The position numbers and the translations under genes were made by a program. The notes under the pieces were generated by a model. The model worked only from the letters and a program-made list of their open reading frames with translations, was not told the DNA's origin and ran no database searches. From Branchiostoma belcheri (Eukaryota > Chordata > Leptocardii > Amphioxiformes > Branchiostomatidae), in assembly GCF_001625305.1 (NCBI RefSeq), contig NW_017802935.1, forward strand, positions 2,026,719-2,090,718: a stretch of 64,000 nt of DNA, written 5' to 3'. This document shows positions 14,076 to 27,200 of the stretch, in pieces; position 1 is the stretch's first letter, and each line of letters opens with the position of its first letter.

Positions 14076-17000
14076 CAGCCCAGACTACCAGGCGACAGGC
14101 CGGCAGTAACGTTTGTCACTGTTAGATGGAAAACGTTGTCTTCAAGTCCCTATTAGTATTGATGAACAACGTGCTTGACTGATGGTCAAATCATCACATC
14201 CAATAGAAAATAAGTACGACATAAATGCTGCATCATGCCCCCCCTCCCACCACACACACGTCAATGCATCTATATTAGATACTATTCTAAGAAACGTTAT
14301 TTGTGCCAATCATGGAGTTACTGGTGATTTTAATCCGATTTACCTCTTGAGCCTGTGGTTGCAACAGAAGTGACTTGAAGTCGAACAGTGCAGGCATTGA
14401 TACCACAGAGGATGCGGTTTTCCTGACATCATTTCACTCTTGACCTCACCTGTTAACTTGTGTAACTAAAGTCACTGCTTCCTTCCCCGTCTTTTATGCC
14501 AGTTGCTAATAGCGCAGCATTACTAAGGCTTGTTCCGGACCAAGTTAATTTTACCAGGAGAGCAGTGGACTACAGTAGGTACCAGCGCCTTTGCTGTCCA
14601 CCTAAATGTTTAAAGTCAGACTCAAGAGCAGAAAACAGTGTTACTTTCTAAAAGACCACATTTTCATTGATACAAAATAAACCAAATTTGTAAAATGCAC
14701 TTACAGATTAACAGAATTGAACTATTTATAACTGAGCAGTGCTCCTCCATGCAGACCCATTGTGGGAATGATGCCGACCTTTAGTATGGATTCCAATGGG
14801 ATGATTGCTGGATCCAGGTAATTTTGTGGCTCAAAGCAAGAGGAAAATTCAGATGTTAAGGCGGAAAATTGATGAAGAACTATCCACTCCAACATTACAA
14901 CGTGATCTCTCATTTCAAAGTCTTCTGTGTATTTTGAATTTTACTATACATCAAAACCATTTCCCAATGCTTATAACATGATGACTAGAAAATGAATCAA
15001 CAACACAGAGAACACGTAGTCTGTTACAGATTATTTCTCCACGACTGCGCTCGTAGTTCAGTTTGAATAATGAATAACATCCTGACTGATAAGATCAGTG
15101 ACCAGTGGGTGTTGTTAATGTAACGGCAAATGAAGAGGCGCTATGTCGGCTATTCACCCAGCAGATATGATGATTTGTCGTTCATTGAAAGCCGTGAAAG
15201 CCCCGGGAAGGGCAAGCGGTGATCCGTGTGATTTTCTCCCCGATCCGCCCGCCGAGGGTTGATGGGGTTCAAGACGGGGTCAGACCATTATCTCAGCTAT
15301 TGTTCTCTTGTCAGGGAGTCTATACTTTTGAATGTCTGCTGCAACATTAGCTCGGCTGGCGACATTACACTGCAGCTTTGGTGCACAAAAATCAGACAAG
15401 GAATCGTTACTAGCAATACAAAATTCACCCAGCGTTTGGTATAAAAAAACTGACTATAAGGACTGATTCAACCATAATAAGCTGCAAGGAAGTCCATGAG
15501 ACGTCCTTGTGAATTAATTGTAGTCTTCACACCATTTACAGGTGTTTAAAGACACGTCATCAGAGAAACAGGTGTTGTAGCTTCAGAAGTCTGTCGTTTG
15601 ATACTTTCATATACGTTCTGAGGTACACCGACATTGACATGCCTTACTCTCATAGTGTTGTTTGTGAATTATTTACTTAGATGTAATTACAGGCACATGC
15701 AGTACATATACCATGCAAGCTATTGGAAGTCTATATTGATGAATATGGATATATATGAAGCGAGGAGTGGATATATGTGGCTGTTTTCCTATACCAACTA
15801 GAGACACAGTCGACACTGTCTAGCAGAGGAAGTTTCTCGACAGTTGCAGGATGTGAGATTGTTAGTAAGATAAGGAAAGGTGCGTAAACAGCCCTGGGGG
15901 TGGCGTGTTTGCAGGTAAAGCTAGCGAGGTGTGTGTGGTCCGACACTACTATATCTACTATTGTCAGGATTAAGACAAGGGATAAAGCTGACTTAAGAAC
16001 TCTTGGACACAGTCGGAACTTCAACGTCATTACGTTCTTAGGCATGATTAAGGGAAGGTTGAATTCTGCAGGTTTGTGAGGATCTGAGAGATTATTTGTC
16101 GTCTCTATAGAAAATTCTATCTGGCTGATGAATAGGATTGAATGAGGAATGTCTCCTGTTGTCTACTAGAGCCTGCCGTGCTTATGACAAAGTGTCGGCA
16201 GGGTAAAACACAAGGGCGGGACATGTAGGTATTATAGACTGTCTCTATTCTTATCGTCTCATCTCTGAATGCAAAGTGCATGATCACTGACTCAACGGTA
16301 AGGATATGTCTACAGGTCACATGTGATGCTCTGTATCCCAACAATAGTGTCACATACTCTATAAATACAACAACACAATGACAGATAATACGTGTGCGTT
16401 TTTAGAGCTGGGTCATCAAAAAGGTGTCTTTACTGTTAACAGTCATGAGATAAAAGTCAAGTTTTGCCTCAAATATTGTTTAGCGGATGTGCAGTTGTTT
16501 GTGTTGCAGGTTGTCTGTGGTCAAAACTGTCGTAATCTAGGCTTAACATTATAGGGTAGAACCGCTTTTGTGTGGTCTCTATACAGGTAAACAACCAATG
16601 TCATAACATTCCTTTTCAAATTGAATAGCTTTTCATCCCGTAGTATCCTAGCACTAAGTCATAACTCCCCCGTCTGTCCTACTGTGGGGTGCGGGAAGGT
16701 CCCATGTTTCCCACACAGCTCCATGGCACTTCATGTAAACACGTCAACGTCTGCTCTCCTGGGGGCGACACGAGCTGGCAAAAACTCATCTACAAGCAGA
16801 TATTTTGGAGGCTGCAAAGACAGTATCAAATTGGCCTCACAGTATCCATTTGCCGGGCAGTTACCTTTTGAAAAGGCCCGATGAAACGCCTCAAAACTCG
16901 TCATAAATAAGCCTAAACATTAGTACATATGATAAGGTTTGGAGAGCAGGCCCACTCTGGGGCTGGGACTAGTTGTACTATGGCCACTACATCGGTCCTC

Positions 17001-19293
17001 ATCGGTAACATCAGTGTGAAAAAAAATTAAAATGGTCAGCTTGTGGAAGGTTCATAAAAATCCCAATACTGATGAAAGGCGTTTACCTGTAACCAGAGTT
17101 ATACCAGTGATTCAATACCGTTCAATACAAGGATACCAGCTACTGAAGTCCTCTCAGATCATTAGCCAGGAGCAGAGGCAAATCTTATCTCCAGGTACTT
17201 TGAAAATGATGTACATTGTATATGAATGAAGGACATTTATTGTACGTTTATGCTCTTACAAGCTATGTACAGGTCATGGATATAAAGCATGGGGCATGGG
17301 AAAACCAACAGCTATCAAAGCTATTGTTAGTTTGGTCCACTTTGTGTGAATGATGTAACTTATACATATGTACAATGTGAAGACCGAAGTCTCTAATCAG
17401 GAGCCATTGCCGTCTTGCTCGTTAGGACGAACCCGTTTTGTCCGGTTCTCAGACGGTAATGACACACGCTATGTTGTCAAAAGACAGCTGGTCGGCGGAA
17501 AAGTCAATAGATTTTACAGTCACTGGAGAAATACAAACATTTCTACATCAGTTCAGTTCACTCCGATTGTTGCATAACGTGGCTTTGTGGATAAGGGGCT
17601 GAAGATTCCAAGCTAATTCCAAGGCTTTTTTTATTACGTGGCTGGCTTTAGGGTGGTCAAAGGGCTTGGTTTCATGGATTGTCTGATGGCCATTCACACG
17701 TATAATAGGTACATAGTAATCGGACATGAACAAGGGTTTCAAAGTTGTTCGTTCTTGGACCTTTGTCGTTTCAAAAATGTCTTGACTTAGTCAAAGGTCA
17801 TTCTTTAGCCATGTATACATCAATGTACACACCTATATCTATTCAATGCAGTCTTCATTATATAGCTCACCACAATTGATAGTGTACACAATGGAAAGTA
17901 AAATAATGGCTAAGTTGTTCACCTATGTTTTAGAAGAAAATGTGATAAATGATCAAAAATCTACATTGCCCAAACAAGTCTACCTACACTTGCTGTATTT
18001 CCGGTACACCCGTACATATTCCTCAGAATCCCCTTTACAGTATTGACCTTTCGGTCATCTCCAACTGTGCAACAAGACGGCCTGTAAAAAAACGCCCATA
18101 CAGGAATTCTGTGAAGGTTCACCGTGACATTTTACTGACAAGAAGAGTATTTTTACATTTGCTGGGTGAGAGATTTTCAGAAGAGGTCGGAGACCTTGGC
18201 TCCAGGCTTAGCTCTGTGTCGCGAGCGAGTCAAACTCACTGTAATTTCAGTGTCAACATTTTTTTCATAAATCAAATATTTCTAAGATCTGTAAGAATGC
18301 TGTAGATTCTTAATTTCATCTCACGTGTCTAGCCAAACGTTGGTCCACTACATTAAGAAAAGAAATCAAACCCAACAATAAGTAATTAGTAAATTAGAAG
18401 TAGCTTTTTTAATTAGGATTTACTTAGTGTGTTAATTTTATTATTTATTTAGCATTTCTAATACTTTTAGTACTTGCACTTAGCCCTTGGGCACGAATGT
18501 ACAATAAAGTTATAAGTTTTGTTTAAAACTTAATGTTTTATAAGTTTCAACGTCGTTTATTGTCCTTCATGTCGCAGTATATAACATCGTTGCCTGAGAC
18601 CTCCCTCTCTCTGATCTGTTAAGTTTGTATGGTTCATGCTACAAGTAAATTCCATTAAGCAATCTCCTTGAGCACTGTAGATTCTTTGTTGGAGGAGCGG
18701 CTATCAGAATGCGGCTATCCCCCCACCTCTGCTTGGCCACGTCCCTGTGCTGAAGACAAGTTGTTGACGTGCGGGTCGTGCCACTTTGCCACCTGCTCCA
18801 AACCAATTGACGAGAAAACCCTCTCCTGCCCAGCACGAGGCGCGCTCCCCGTGCTGAAGCTAATTGTCTGAAGCAGGAGAGGTGAGGACCAGATGGTCCG
18901 TCCGCAAATTGAATCCGTCCCGCGCTGGCCTCTTCAGCAGATGAAGTGCCCGGAATCGCCTCCTTGGCTACTAATGAAACTGTGGGCCACAGCTCGCCTG
19001 TAGTAACAGCTTGCTTCATAAGAGTGGGGGAGCTGACCAGTTTCAGCAGTAAGATACAGAAATGAAGTCGTGTTCTACAAACTGTAGCTCAATATAGACC
19101 AGACTTTGTAGACTGAGAATCCAATTGAAATCGTTAATTGCTATCCAATGACTTAATACTATATGAAAGTTTCTTATATACCGCAAGTACGAAACATGGA
19201 ACTATGCAACTAAGCACATTCATTATTTAAAAGCGATGTATTGAAAAAGGAGTGACTCTAGCATGGTCTAAAGTATGGTTGTGTTTTCTGCAG

Positions 19294-22200
19294 GTATCTG
19301 GCGGTGGGACCACAGTTCAGTTCACTGGCTGCTAGCAATGCCGGAGGACAGGGGAGAAGATGGCCGCTGGTCTGCAGTAGTATACCAGGTAAGGGTGTGT
19401 ATGGGGCAGGCAGGCGGGAGACTGTAGCGCTCCAAAAGATTCAAAACGCACAAAAATGATATCAAGAAAAAACGTCAATTATAGTCATAGAGCATTTCCT
19501 GGTTCAGGCATTCCCAATGCAAAATATGTTGTAGAATACACTTGTAATCCCTCTTTGAACTCCTCAGGTCTGGTGCCGAGACAGATCCGGTACTGCCGGA
19601 AGTTTCACGAGATCATGCCGTTCGTGGCGGACGGCACGAAGCTGGGGATCCGGGAGTGTCAGCACCAGTTCCGCGGCCGCCGCTGGAACTGCACCACCGT
19701 CCAGGGACAGGTCTCCATCTTCGGACCAGTCTTAGACAGAGGTACCACCAATCACTCACTCAACAAGTGTGATCAAAGTTTGACCGATGGGCTTCCCAGA
19801 GAATAATATACACTCACCGAAATTTCCAAACTTCTTCGGACACACGTAGTCACTCATTTGTGCCTGTACACTTTTCCATCAAGACAAAGGTACTAACGAT
19901 CACTCACTCAACAAATCATGGGCAATGTGATGAAAGTTTGACTGATGGTCATCCCAGAAAATAATATACACTCATCGAAATTTCCAAACTTCTGTCTTCT
20001 TAGGACACACGTAGCCACTCATTTTGTGCCTGTACACTTTCCCATAAAGACTACTGGTTACCAGTACTGTGCTACTACACTCTTCACCACATTTACGCCT
20101 GCCGCCTTTATCTACATTTCTGTGCGCTCACGGATTCTGCTCAACTGCTTCTTGATCTCTTTTTTCTATCCTCTCTACCCACTCACTTCTTCAACTGTAA
20201 CTGTAATTGTAACTGCACACAGCCTCACAGATCATCGCCACCACTAGGGTCGGACCAAGTGCAAAGTCATTCTTATTGTGTCTTTCCCCCCAAATCGTAC
20301 TTTTGCATAAGACTCTCAAGATGTCGTTGTCTGCATCATAGAAACTGTCGAGAATTACTAAAGAGAAAACTGCAATGTTGGCTTATGTTTGATCCAGCTT
20401 CTCAACCCTTCTATGTTTGGTTTGATGATGCATGTGGTCCGACCCTAACTCCACACTCTTACATCTCCCACCCATAGGAAACACCAGTTCCACACCAAAA
20501 ACACCTCCTCGTGCAGGGGACTCCATACTCGGTCCGGCGGTCAACAGAGGTAAGTTTTGTGGTGATGATGAGACCAGGAGATGCTACATAACTACATCAA
20601 CATCACACAGAGCACTGCGTGCGTGTGGCAGTGGTTAGCGATACTGGACCAAAGGGTCAAGAGTTCGAATCCTTGTTGTTGACACAAACCACGACTTCCA
20701 CGCGCCTATGTTGCTTCTCCTCTCAACAAGTTTGAAAAAGAGCAAAACTTTCTGTCTATTTTCAAGTGATATAAACGCATCAAGCCTACATCATACGTAT
20801 ACCTACAACATGTATGTCTAAATGTATGACAACCACCTTCAGTACTTCATGCTTGCTGTACAGACTTCAAACACCAGAAACATTCCGAAAGACTTATCAC
20901 GATAATCTTCATTCTTTGTAATGTATATGTAGCGCCTAAAGATCCACATGGATGCGCGCAGAATTTGTCTCATGACTCTCAGCCTCGTGGGTGGCATAGC
21001 TAGCTATCAAAGCTACCATCTCGTAACTCGTACCCACTACTTACTAGTACTCTCATAAGCCCATCTTACTCCGTGTTTCATCTTACTCCATGGCTGTTAC
21101 TAATAAACTGCTTAGCACCTTTAGTCTCCTTAAATACGTCATATCTGTCAGTGTTCTACCTACCATCTTAATACTATGAATAATATGAACTTATGACCTT
21201 GGGTTACCTTAAGTGATAGACACCTGACATGGTTGGCACCAGAAACGAAGAGCTATGTGCTGTGCATTTTGATAGACCAGTTACCTAACAACTGCCATCC
21301 GTAGATCTCTTACACTCTAAGCATGGAAAATGTTTTTTAATATAACCTGAAATGTGCAAAATCAACGACACCTTATTAGCTGTGATGTTTTAAGGGAGTC
21401 ACAGAAGACAATTGTTTTTCTGTTTTTGTTCTCCAGCTTCAAGAGAAGCTGCCTTTGTTCACGCCATCACGTCGGCAGGGGTGGCTTACAGCGTCACTAA
21501 AGCATGCGCAGAGGGGACCTCTCCGGACTGCGGCTGCGACAACAGACACAAGGTAACGGTCGACTTTTAAACCATCAAAATGGCGGCCGTTCAGGTGTCC
21601 GAGATGAACAATGTGATTAGTTGGGATGGGTCAGGTGACAAAGACGGCAGCATCCATGGACTCCGAGAGACACAGAACAGTTTTTTTTTATGCTCACGTA
21701 AAACTGGCATAGTTGTGGTTACGCCTTTATAATAGAATTTTACAACAATTGAAGCAGGAAAGGGAGACAATAACACGCGTTTGTCTACTATAGGGACCTC
21801 CCGGTGAGGGATGGAAGTGGGGAGGATGCAGTGAAGATGTCCTCTTCGGCACCAAGTTCTCGCGAGATTTCGTGGATGCGAGAATACGGGGAAGGCGAGA
21901 CGGGCGATCAGCCATGGACAGACACAACAACGAGGCAGGCAGACAGGTAGAGAAACTCAACTAAATCAGCTTCTTGGCATACGTTATCTAACCTAGTTGT
22001 AAGCCTTTAGCAAGAACTGGTACATTTTTAGAATAGAATTAACTTTTCCTCTTGAAAACAAAAGCTACGTCCCCCATTTAATTGTAAAACTTATTCTTGG
22101 GTCTGACGTAATTTCTAGAGTTTTGATTTTTGGTGGAAAAAGTACGTGTCCAAATTGACCTTGACCCGAACAGCCACAGCCACAGGATTCTGCTCTTCCC

Positions 22201-24255
22201 TAGTACATTTGCCCCTGGTGCTGCATGTGTGAGCGGCGCCCTTCAAGTGTCAGTCATAATCCAACTGTCATCGCACTCCGACGTCACCGTTTCTGACGTT
22301 AAGCCAATAATTTGAAGGCGAACAAATCGTACGTTTCTGCAGGGTATGATTTTGGCCGTCTATTCTAACCTCCGCGGTCCGTCTGATGTTCTGACCAGAA
22401 TCGTGGCTAAGCCGGCGGGGTGGCGGCCGGCTTGTCCACACCTCAACGACCATCGGAACTGATGACGTCGAGCGCGAGTCAAACCTATAATTTCAACAAC
22501 AATGGTTGTCTAAAAAAGGGCGTTATATAGACTCCCGGATGAGACGATGGACGAATTAGATAGTGCCAACCGGTTTCCCAGCACTTCAAACTACACGATG
22601 AAAAGGTCAGGTTTGAGGCAAATGACTAGGTTGCCGTTGAAGGCATTTGTAAACTTTGCTCAAACGTTGCACCCATGTCTAGGGTAATATAAGAAGGATT
22701 AGGGGTCTTAGATGTGAGAAGTTGAGCCCTGAAGGATTGCCCTGGACATAAAGAAAGGCACAGGGCTCTGTCCGCATCACTATCCTGTTGTCAAAACATG
22801 GCGAATCCCCCAGACAAACCGCACGACTCCAGGTTTGTGAGAACTCGACTTTGTGCATTAGCACACGCCAGTTACGCTTTCACTGGGGTAAAACCTTAAA
22901 TATAACGTGAAGTTATACTGGTGGGACCCGAAATGTCAAACGTTAGTCTTTCTGTTGTCCCGATTGTGGCTGGGGTTGGTGCGGTGAATAGTATATCCGC
23001 CTTCGTGGAAGCATGGTTCGTTAGCTTTACGTCAATACCTTTACAAACATTGAAAGGCACAAATACGACCTGGAATGATGCTGGTACAGACTAGATCTGT
23101 AGAAAAGTCCGCCATTCTTCGTTTTGTTCCTATGAAAGATTGTGACGTTCAGGAGAAGAGCATTTCTCCTTCCGTGGAAGCGTGGCAGGCTAGACTTACG
23201 TCAACCAAGGAGGTTAATTCAAGATCTGTAACCTCCATGCGTCAATAACCTTTCAAACATGTAAATCTCTAAAGTATAACCGATAATATCCAATTTGTGG
23301 TCACGCTGTTATAAATAGAAAGTATGAAAAGTCAGATATTATTAGCTAAAGATAGTTTGTGACGTTCAAACGATGATCATACCCGCATCGTGGCTGTTCC
23401 ACGTCTTGTTCCGACCAAACTAAACAAGAGGTTTGAGGGTTACGCTTGTATTGTATTTTGCCTATAAGACTTTTGTTGGCTCAAGAATTAGGCAATAAAA
23501 CTCACATAGAAAACACGGTGACGTTTTCCTGCGGTGCAAAATATACTTGTATAGTTCTGTTGGTTCCATAGTTAATGTTATAACCAAGTCTGAAGATAGA
23601 CCTGTTGGAATAGTAATTGTGTGTTTCCCTTGTATAAAATACATGAAACATGCCCTGACGATGTTTATCCTTGTCATAGTCGAGTATACATGTAACATGT
23701 GCTGATGAGTAGTGTATCTATGAGTAGTGTATATACATGTAATATATGCTGACGATGTCTATCCTTATCCCCTAGTCTATCATGAAGAACCTGCAGCTGA
23801 AGTGTAAGTGCCACGGCCTGTCGGGCAGCTGTGAGATCAAGACGTGCTGGTGGGCCCAGCCGGACTTCCGCACGGTGGGAAACGTGCTGAAGGACAAGTA
23901 CGACTCCGCCTCGGAGATGGCCGTGGAGCGCCACCGCGAGCCCTCGGGCATGGTGGACTCCCTCTACCCGCGATACAGCTTCTTCAAGGCGCCCGGGAAG
24001 GACGACCTCATCTACTTCGAGAACTCGCCCAACTTCTGCGAGCCGAACAACTCCACGGGTTCGCTGGGGACCAAGGGGAGAGAGTGTAACATCACCAGCC
24101 ACGGCATCGACGGCTGCCAGCTGATGTGCTGCGGCAGAGGCTGGAACACGCGAACCGAGCTGAGAACTGAGAAGTGCCACTGCCAGTTCCACTGGTGCTG
24201 CTACGTCACGTGTCAGGAGTGCCAGAAGAAGCACCAGGTGCACACGTGCAAATGA
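19294..24255 (+). CDS. Wnt3: Wnt3 secreted signalling ligand (exons 2-6; signal-peptide exon not found)
   Basis: Secreted, lipid-modified Wnt ligand that acts through Frizzled/LRP receptors. Coding exons: 19294-19388, 19568-19741, 21437-21552, 21794-21946 and 23776-24255 (stop TGA). All junctions are AG/GT and phases agree, giving 339 codons plus the stop. Human WNT3 has 355 residues, so only the short first exon is missing. Diagnostic segments are [66 protein letters not shown] and [16 protein letters not shown] holds the serine that Porcupine acylates in this family, and the protein ends in a cysteine-rich tail with VHTCK. Candidate N-glycosylation sites are NCT, NNST and NITS. The [17 protein letters not shown] stretch is close to identical to vertebrate WNT3, which supports the subfamily. 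Exon 2 is slightly longer than in human. The gene converges on NSF. Intron 3 holds a possible extra exon and a tRNA-like SINE. Confidence 0.95.
19742..20056. repeat. Tandem duplication directly downstream of Wnt3 exon 3
   Basis: Two direct copies, 19742-19889 and 19890-20056. Both run from a GTAC donor-like start through ATCACTCACTCAAC, AATAATATACACTCA, GAAATTTCCAAACTTC, GGACACACGTAG and GTGCCTGTACACTTT. The second copy carries two short insertions. The duplicated block includes the exon 3 splice donor: the sequence before copy 2 (AGACAAAG/GTACTA) mimics the true junction (AGACAGAG/GTACCA). Confidence 0.8.
20478..20549 (+). other. Possible cassette exon in Wnt3 intron 3, resembling the end of exon 3
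   Basis: A 72 bp open segment bounded by CCCATAG at the acceptor and AGAG/GTAAGT at the donor. Its phase is the same as the exon 3/exon 4 junction, so inclusion would add exactly 24 residues in frame, beginning GNTSS and ending [10 protein letters not shown]. That ending aligns with the last residues of exon 3, SIFGPVLDR, and the donor falls at the same codon position. This suggests a partial exon duplication. Vertebrate WNT3 has nothing at this site. Whether it is spliced into mRNA cannot be told from DNA. Confidence 0.45.
20612..20690 (+). mobile_element. tRNA-derived SINE head or tRNA-like fragment
   Basis: The sequence contains an A-box-like stretch (GTGGCAGTGGTTAGCG, 20625-20640) followed by a near-consensus B box (AGTTCGAATCC, 20662-20672). 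These are the internal RNA polymerase III promoter parts typical of tRNA-derived SINEs. The rest does not fold into a proper tRNA and no anticodon stem is evident, so I do not call a functional tRNA. It lies inside Wnt3 intron 3. Confidence 0.5.
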
Positions 24256-27200
24256 CGCGACAAAAGGTGTGGTGAGGTAGTCGGCATATCTTGATGACAT
24301 CATCGTTAGGAACATCACCGTTGCGACTGACATCACACAAAAAGGACATAAGACGTTGGATGTGTTTAAGATGCGTCTTTTACAGCCTCACCATCAAGGT
24401 ATATCGAACATAACATAAGTCATGTCCAATGGCAAAGAAAAAACACAAAGCTGGTATCTAAATGTGGAACTCCTACACTGTATAATATGGATTTGACAAC
24501 CTACACAAAATTCACTAATCTTATCTTAGGAGGGAGTCTCAGGCTCTACTAAATGTATTAAAGTCAACCCAAACAAGCTCGAAGATCTGACCGTATCAAA
24601 ACACTCCCCAAAGTTTCCGCCCCTGAGGCGTCACCAAAAACGCTCGGACAACTGTCCCCATCAGCTAACATGTAATTTCTCTACACCATCTGATGAATTT
24701 ATTCAAATCTAAATCTACTATTAAAACCAGTGATTTCCTAGTTTCGTGTGATACGTCACACCTGTCTAAACTTCTGACTGTCAGCTCTGATTTTGGGGCC
24801 AACACTGACCAAGGAAATAGGTGTTTGGGTGATTCACTTGCACTGGGTGTTAACAAGGTTGTGTCACAAAGACACTACGCACTTTCAGTATCAACTCAAG
24901 ACCACTGTGGTTTGTCATCATATTATGTCCTAGTGTAGCAACTTGACGAGTATCTACGGTCCTCGTACATTGTGATAGGCACATTTTAGTGGGGTTCACT
25001 CGAATAGCAATACAGTCTACCTTTATGGCCATGTTTTGTACAATATTTTTATTGACGTGTATCTTGAAGTCTTGATGTTTGTGGCTTCACTCTTTCCTGT
25101 ACATTTGTAAAGAATGAAATGTTGTACTTACTTTAAAGGAGAAACGTGAGGGAAGACAGTCTAGTCTGCTCTTACGATGGTGACTTTTTAAGATGTTCAT
25201 TTATTGGTTCCTTGTAAATGTTATATTGCTCGTGTGTTATGACTATCAAGATGTACTGATGTAACGTTAAACCTTTCTTCCAAAGGTTGCAGGATGGATT
25301 TTAAGCATTCCTTTAGGTCAACAGACCTAGCAGTTTGTCATTTGAAGATGCTTTAACCAAAAGCCACAAAAGCTTTATATCTATACATTTATAGATTTGT
25401 ATATGTTTCATGTTGATGTTTATAGATAGATAGACCTACACTATCAGTGTGTATGATATCTTTTTATCAGCTAACAAATAATAGCATATCCCCTTTGACA
25501 TTATTTGATTCTTGCCAAACAAACTTGCCATAACTGAAAGCATAACCTTTGGTTAAGTTTTTTCCTCTGTCCAAGTAAAACAAATCTGTGCTATCGGTAA
25601 TATATTTGTTTAGATGAGTATTTGTAGAAAAGAACCTTAACACAGTATTCACAGCGTTCTTCACTGTCATAGATTACTTGATAGTAATTATCAAATGAAG
25701 CACTGCAACTGACCCTGGAAAAATATAGTCCAGAAAAACGTAGCTGCAACACGTGAATTATGTTATCTTTTTTTGCTGTTACTGTTCAAGTTTAAATAAT
25801 AGATCACCTAGTATGTGCACCTTCCAGTTCCAACTGCCATAGTAGTGAAGACTAGCTGCTAGCTGAAAAGCCGTTCACAGATTGTGAAAGTAGTGTATTC
25901 CAATGTTTTGAACAGTTATATTTAAAAGATCTGTGTAAAGTTGTGAAGTGTTGTTTCGCCGTACCTGGTAGTTGACAAAAATTAACCTTCTCCCTGCTGC
26001 CTACCCCTGTAACCCATGCGGATATGGTTCACAAAGTCTACCCTAAGAAGGGCGAAGGTTAAGCAACGGCGAGTACTTTTAACCTTTAGTCATCTGGTGC
26101 TGGCTTCTGGTATGATAGTCTGTTTTTTTCTGGTAAGATTATCTATTAGTAAAGATATTACTTCAGTCTACTTGTACAAAAAACATGAAAACAAAAAGGG
26201 AAAAAATGTGACATGAGCCGACCAAAATCACCAACATACCAGAAGCCCGCATCAGGCTGGAGGGAGCTGTAGTGAAACAGTCCAACACGTTGACATCTGC
26301 CCATTTTGTGTTCTAATGGCTTCATGTGACGAATGCTGTAAATATGGATACATGCGCCAGGTTTCAATAAATCATTCTATTTTTAATACGAAACTCTCTG
26401 GGATGTTTACTGCCTTCTTGACTGTCAATGATAATGTCTACTGTTATGAGTATAATCCTAATCACCATAAGTAGATATAATCTTAGACCTGGAACCAGTA
26501 GGGCCTTGCTGATTTTTGAAGACAACCCATAAACAAAATATCTTGAAGCTATTGACTGCAAAGATTAAGTCCTGTCAAGGCAGCTGTTCCCACCTCGAAT
26601 TTGCATCCTTACAGAAATTGACTGGAGATTTCATTTTTTTATCTTGATGTTTAATATAGTTTTCATTCTCATTCTGCATCTTACATTTAATTAACAGCTT
26701 TCTTGAGCATTTGCTAGACTCTTGGTCCCATATGATACATCTCCTGACCAGGAAAATGACTAAAATCAGTTAGGTAGTTTGCACAAACTCTACAATACCC
26801 TTAGCTTACAACATATTGAGACAGTACAAAGAGGAGTAACAGGTACCATCACTTAAGCTTTCAATGATCAATTTCCTGAAGAACATTATGGGCCAGTGTA
26901 ACCCACACTCCACCAAGAACAGGGGTTACCACACAGTGCAGGTCCAGTCCTAAATTGTCATATCGGTTGGTTTGCCCAAATGTCAAGAAACTGACTTGGG
27001 CTGGAAATGCAACAAGACTGCTGCTAGCTCCCATGAGCTATCATTAGAGCTTGTTGCCAAGAATGCTGACCATTTCTACAGCACTTCAATGACTGTCCCA
27101 ATAGTGACCTCAATTTACTGTCAGAAACATCACATGGGTTTCTGATCTACAGGAATGATAGCTTATTTCTTTGCTTAATTGCCACATGTAACATTTAGTA

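Larger units (their letters stand above)
1..19293. other. Non-coding region upstream of, or within intron 1 of, Wnt3
   Basis: No coding exon is supported in this 19 kb. Open frames are short and none shows a recognisable domain. Wnt3 exon 2 starts at 19294 in phase 2, so the signal-peptide exon must lie upstream. I looked for an ATG plus a hydrophobic run ending in a phase-2 GT donor and found none, so exon 1 is either missed here or lies outside the window. The region holds several miniature inverted-repeat elements (listed separately) and otherwise unremarkable single-copy sequence. Wnt3 enhancers may lie here, but the sequence does not show them. Confidence 0.6.

Noticed and set aside
18639..19019. 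126-codon frame on the minus strand just before Wnt3 exon 2
   Set aside because: No recognisable domain, no splice context, and it overlaps a self-complementary GC-rich segment. A chance frame is more likely.
23674..24336. 220-codon open frame on the minus strand
   Set aside because: It lies exactly antisense to Wnt3 exon 6. The GC-rich codons of that exon leave the opposite strand open. The protein is low in complexity and matches no family.
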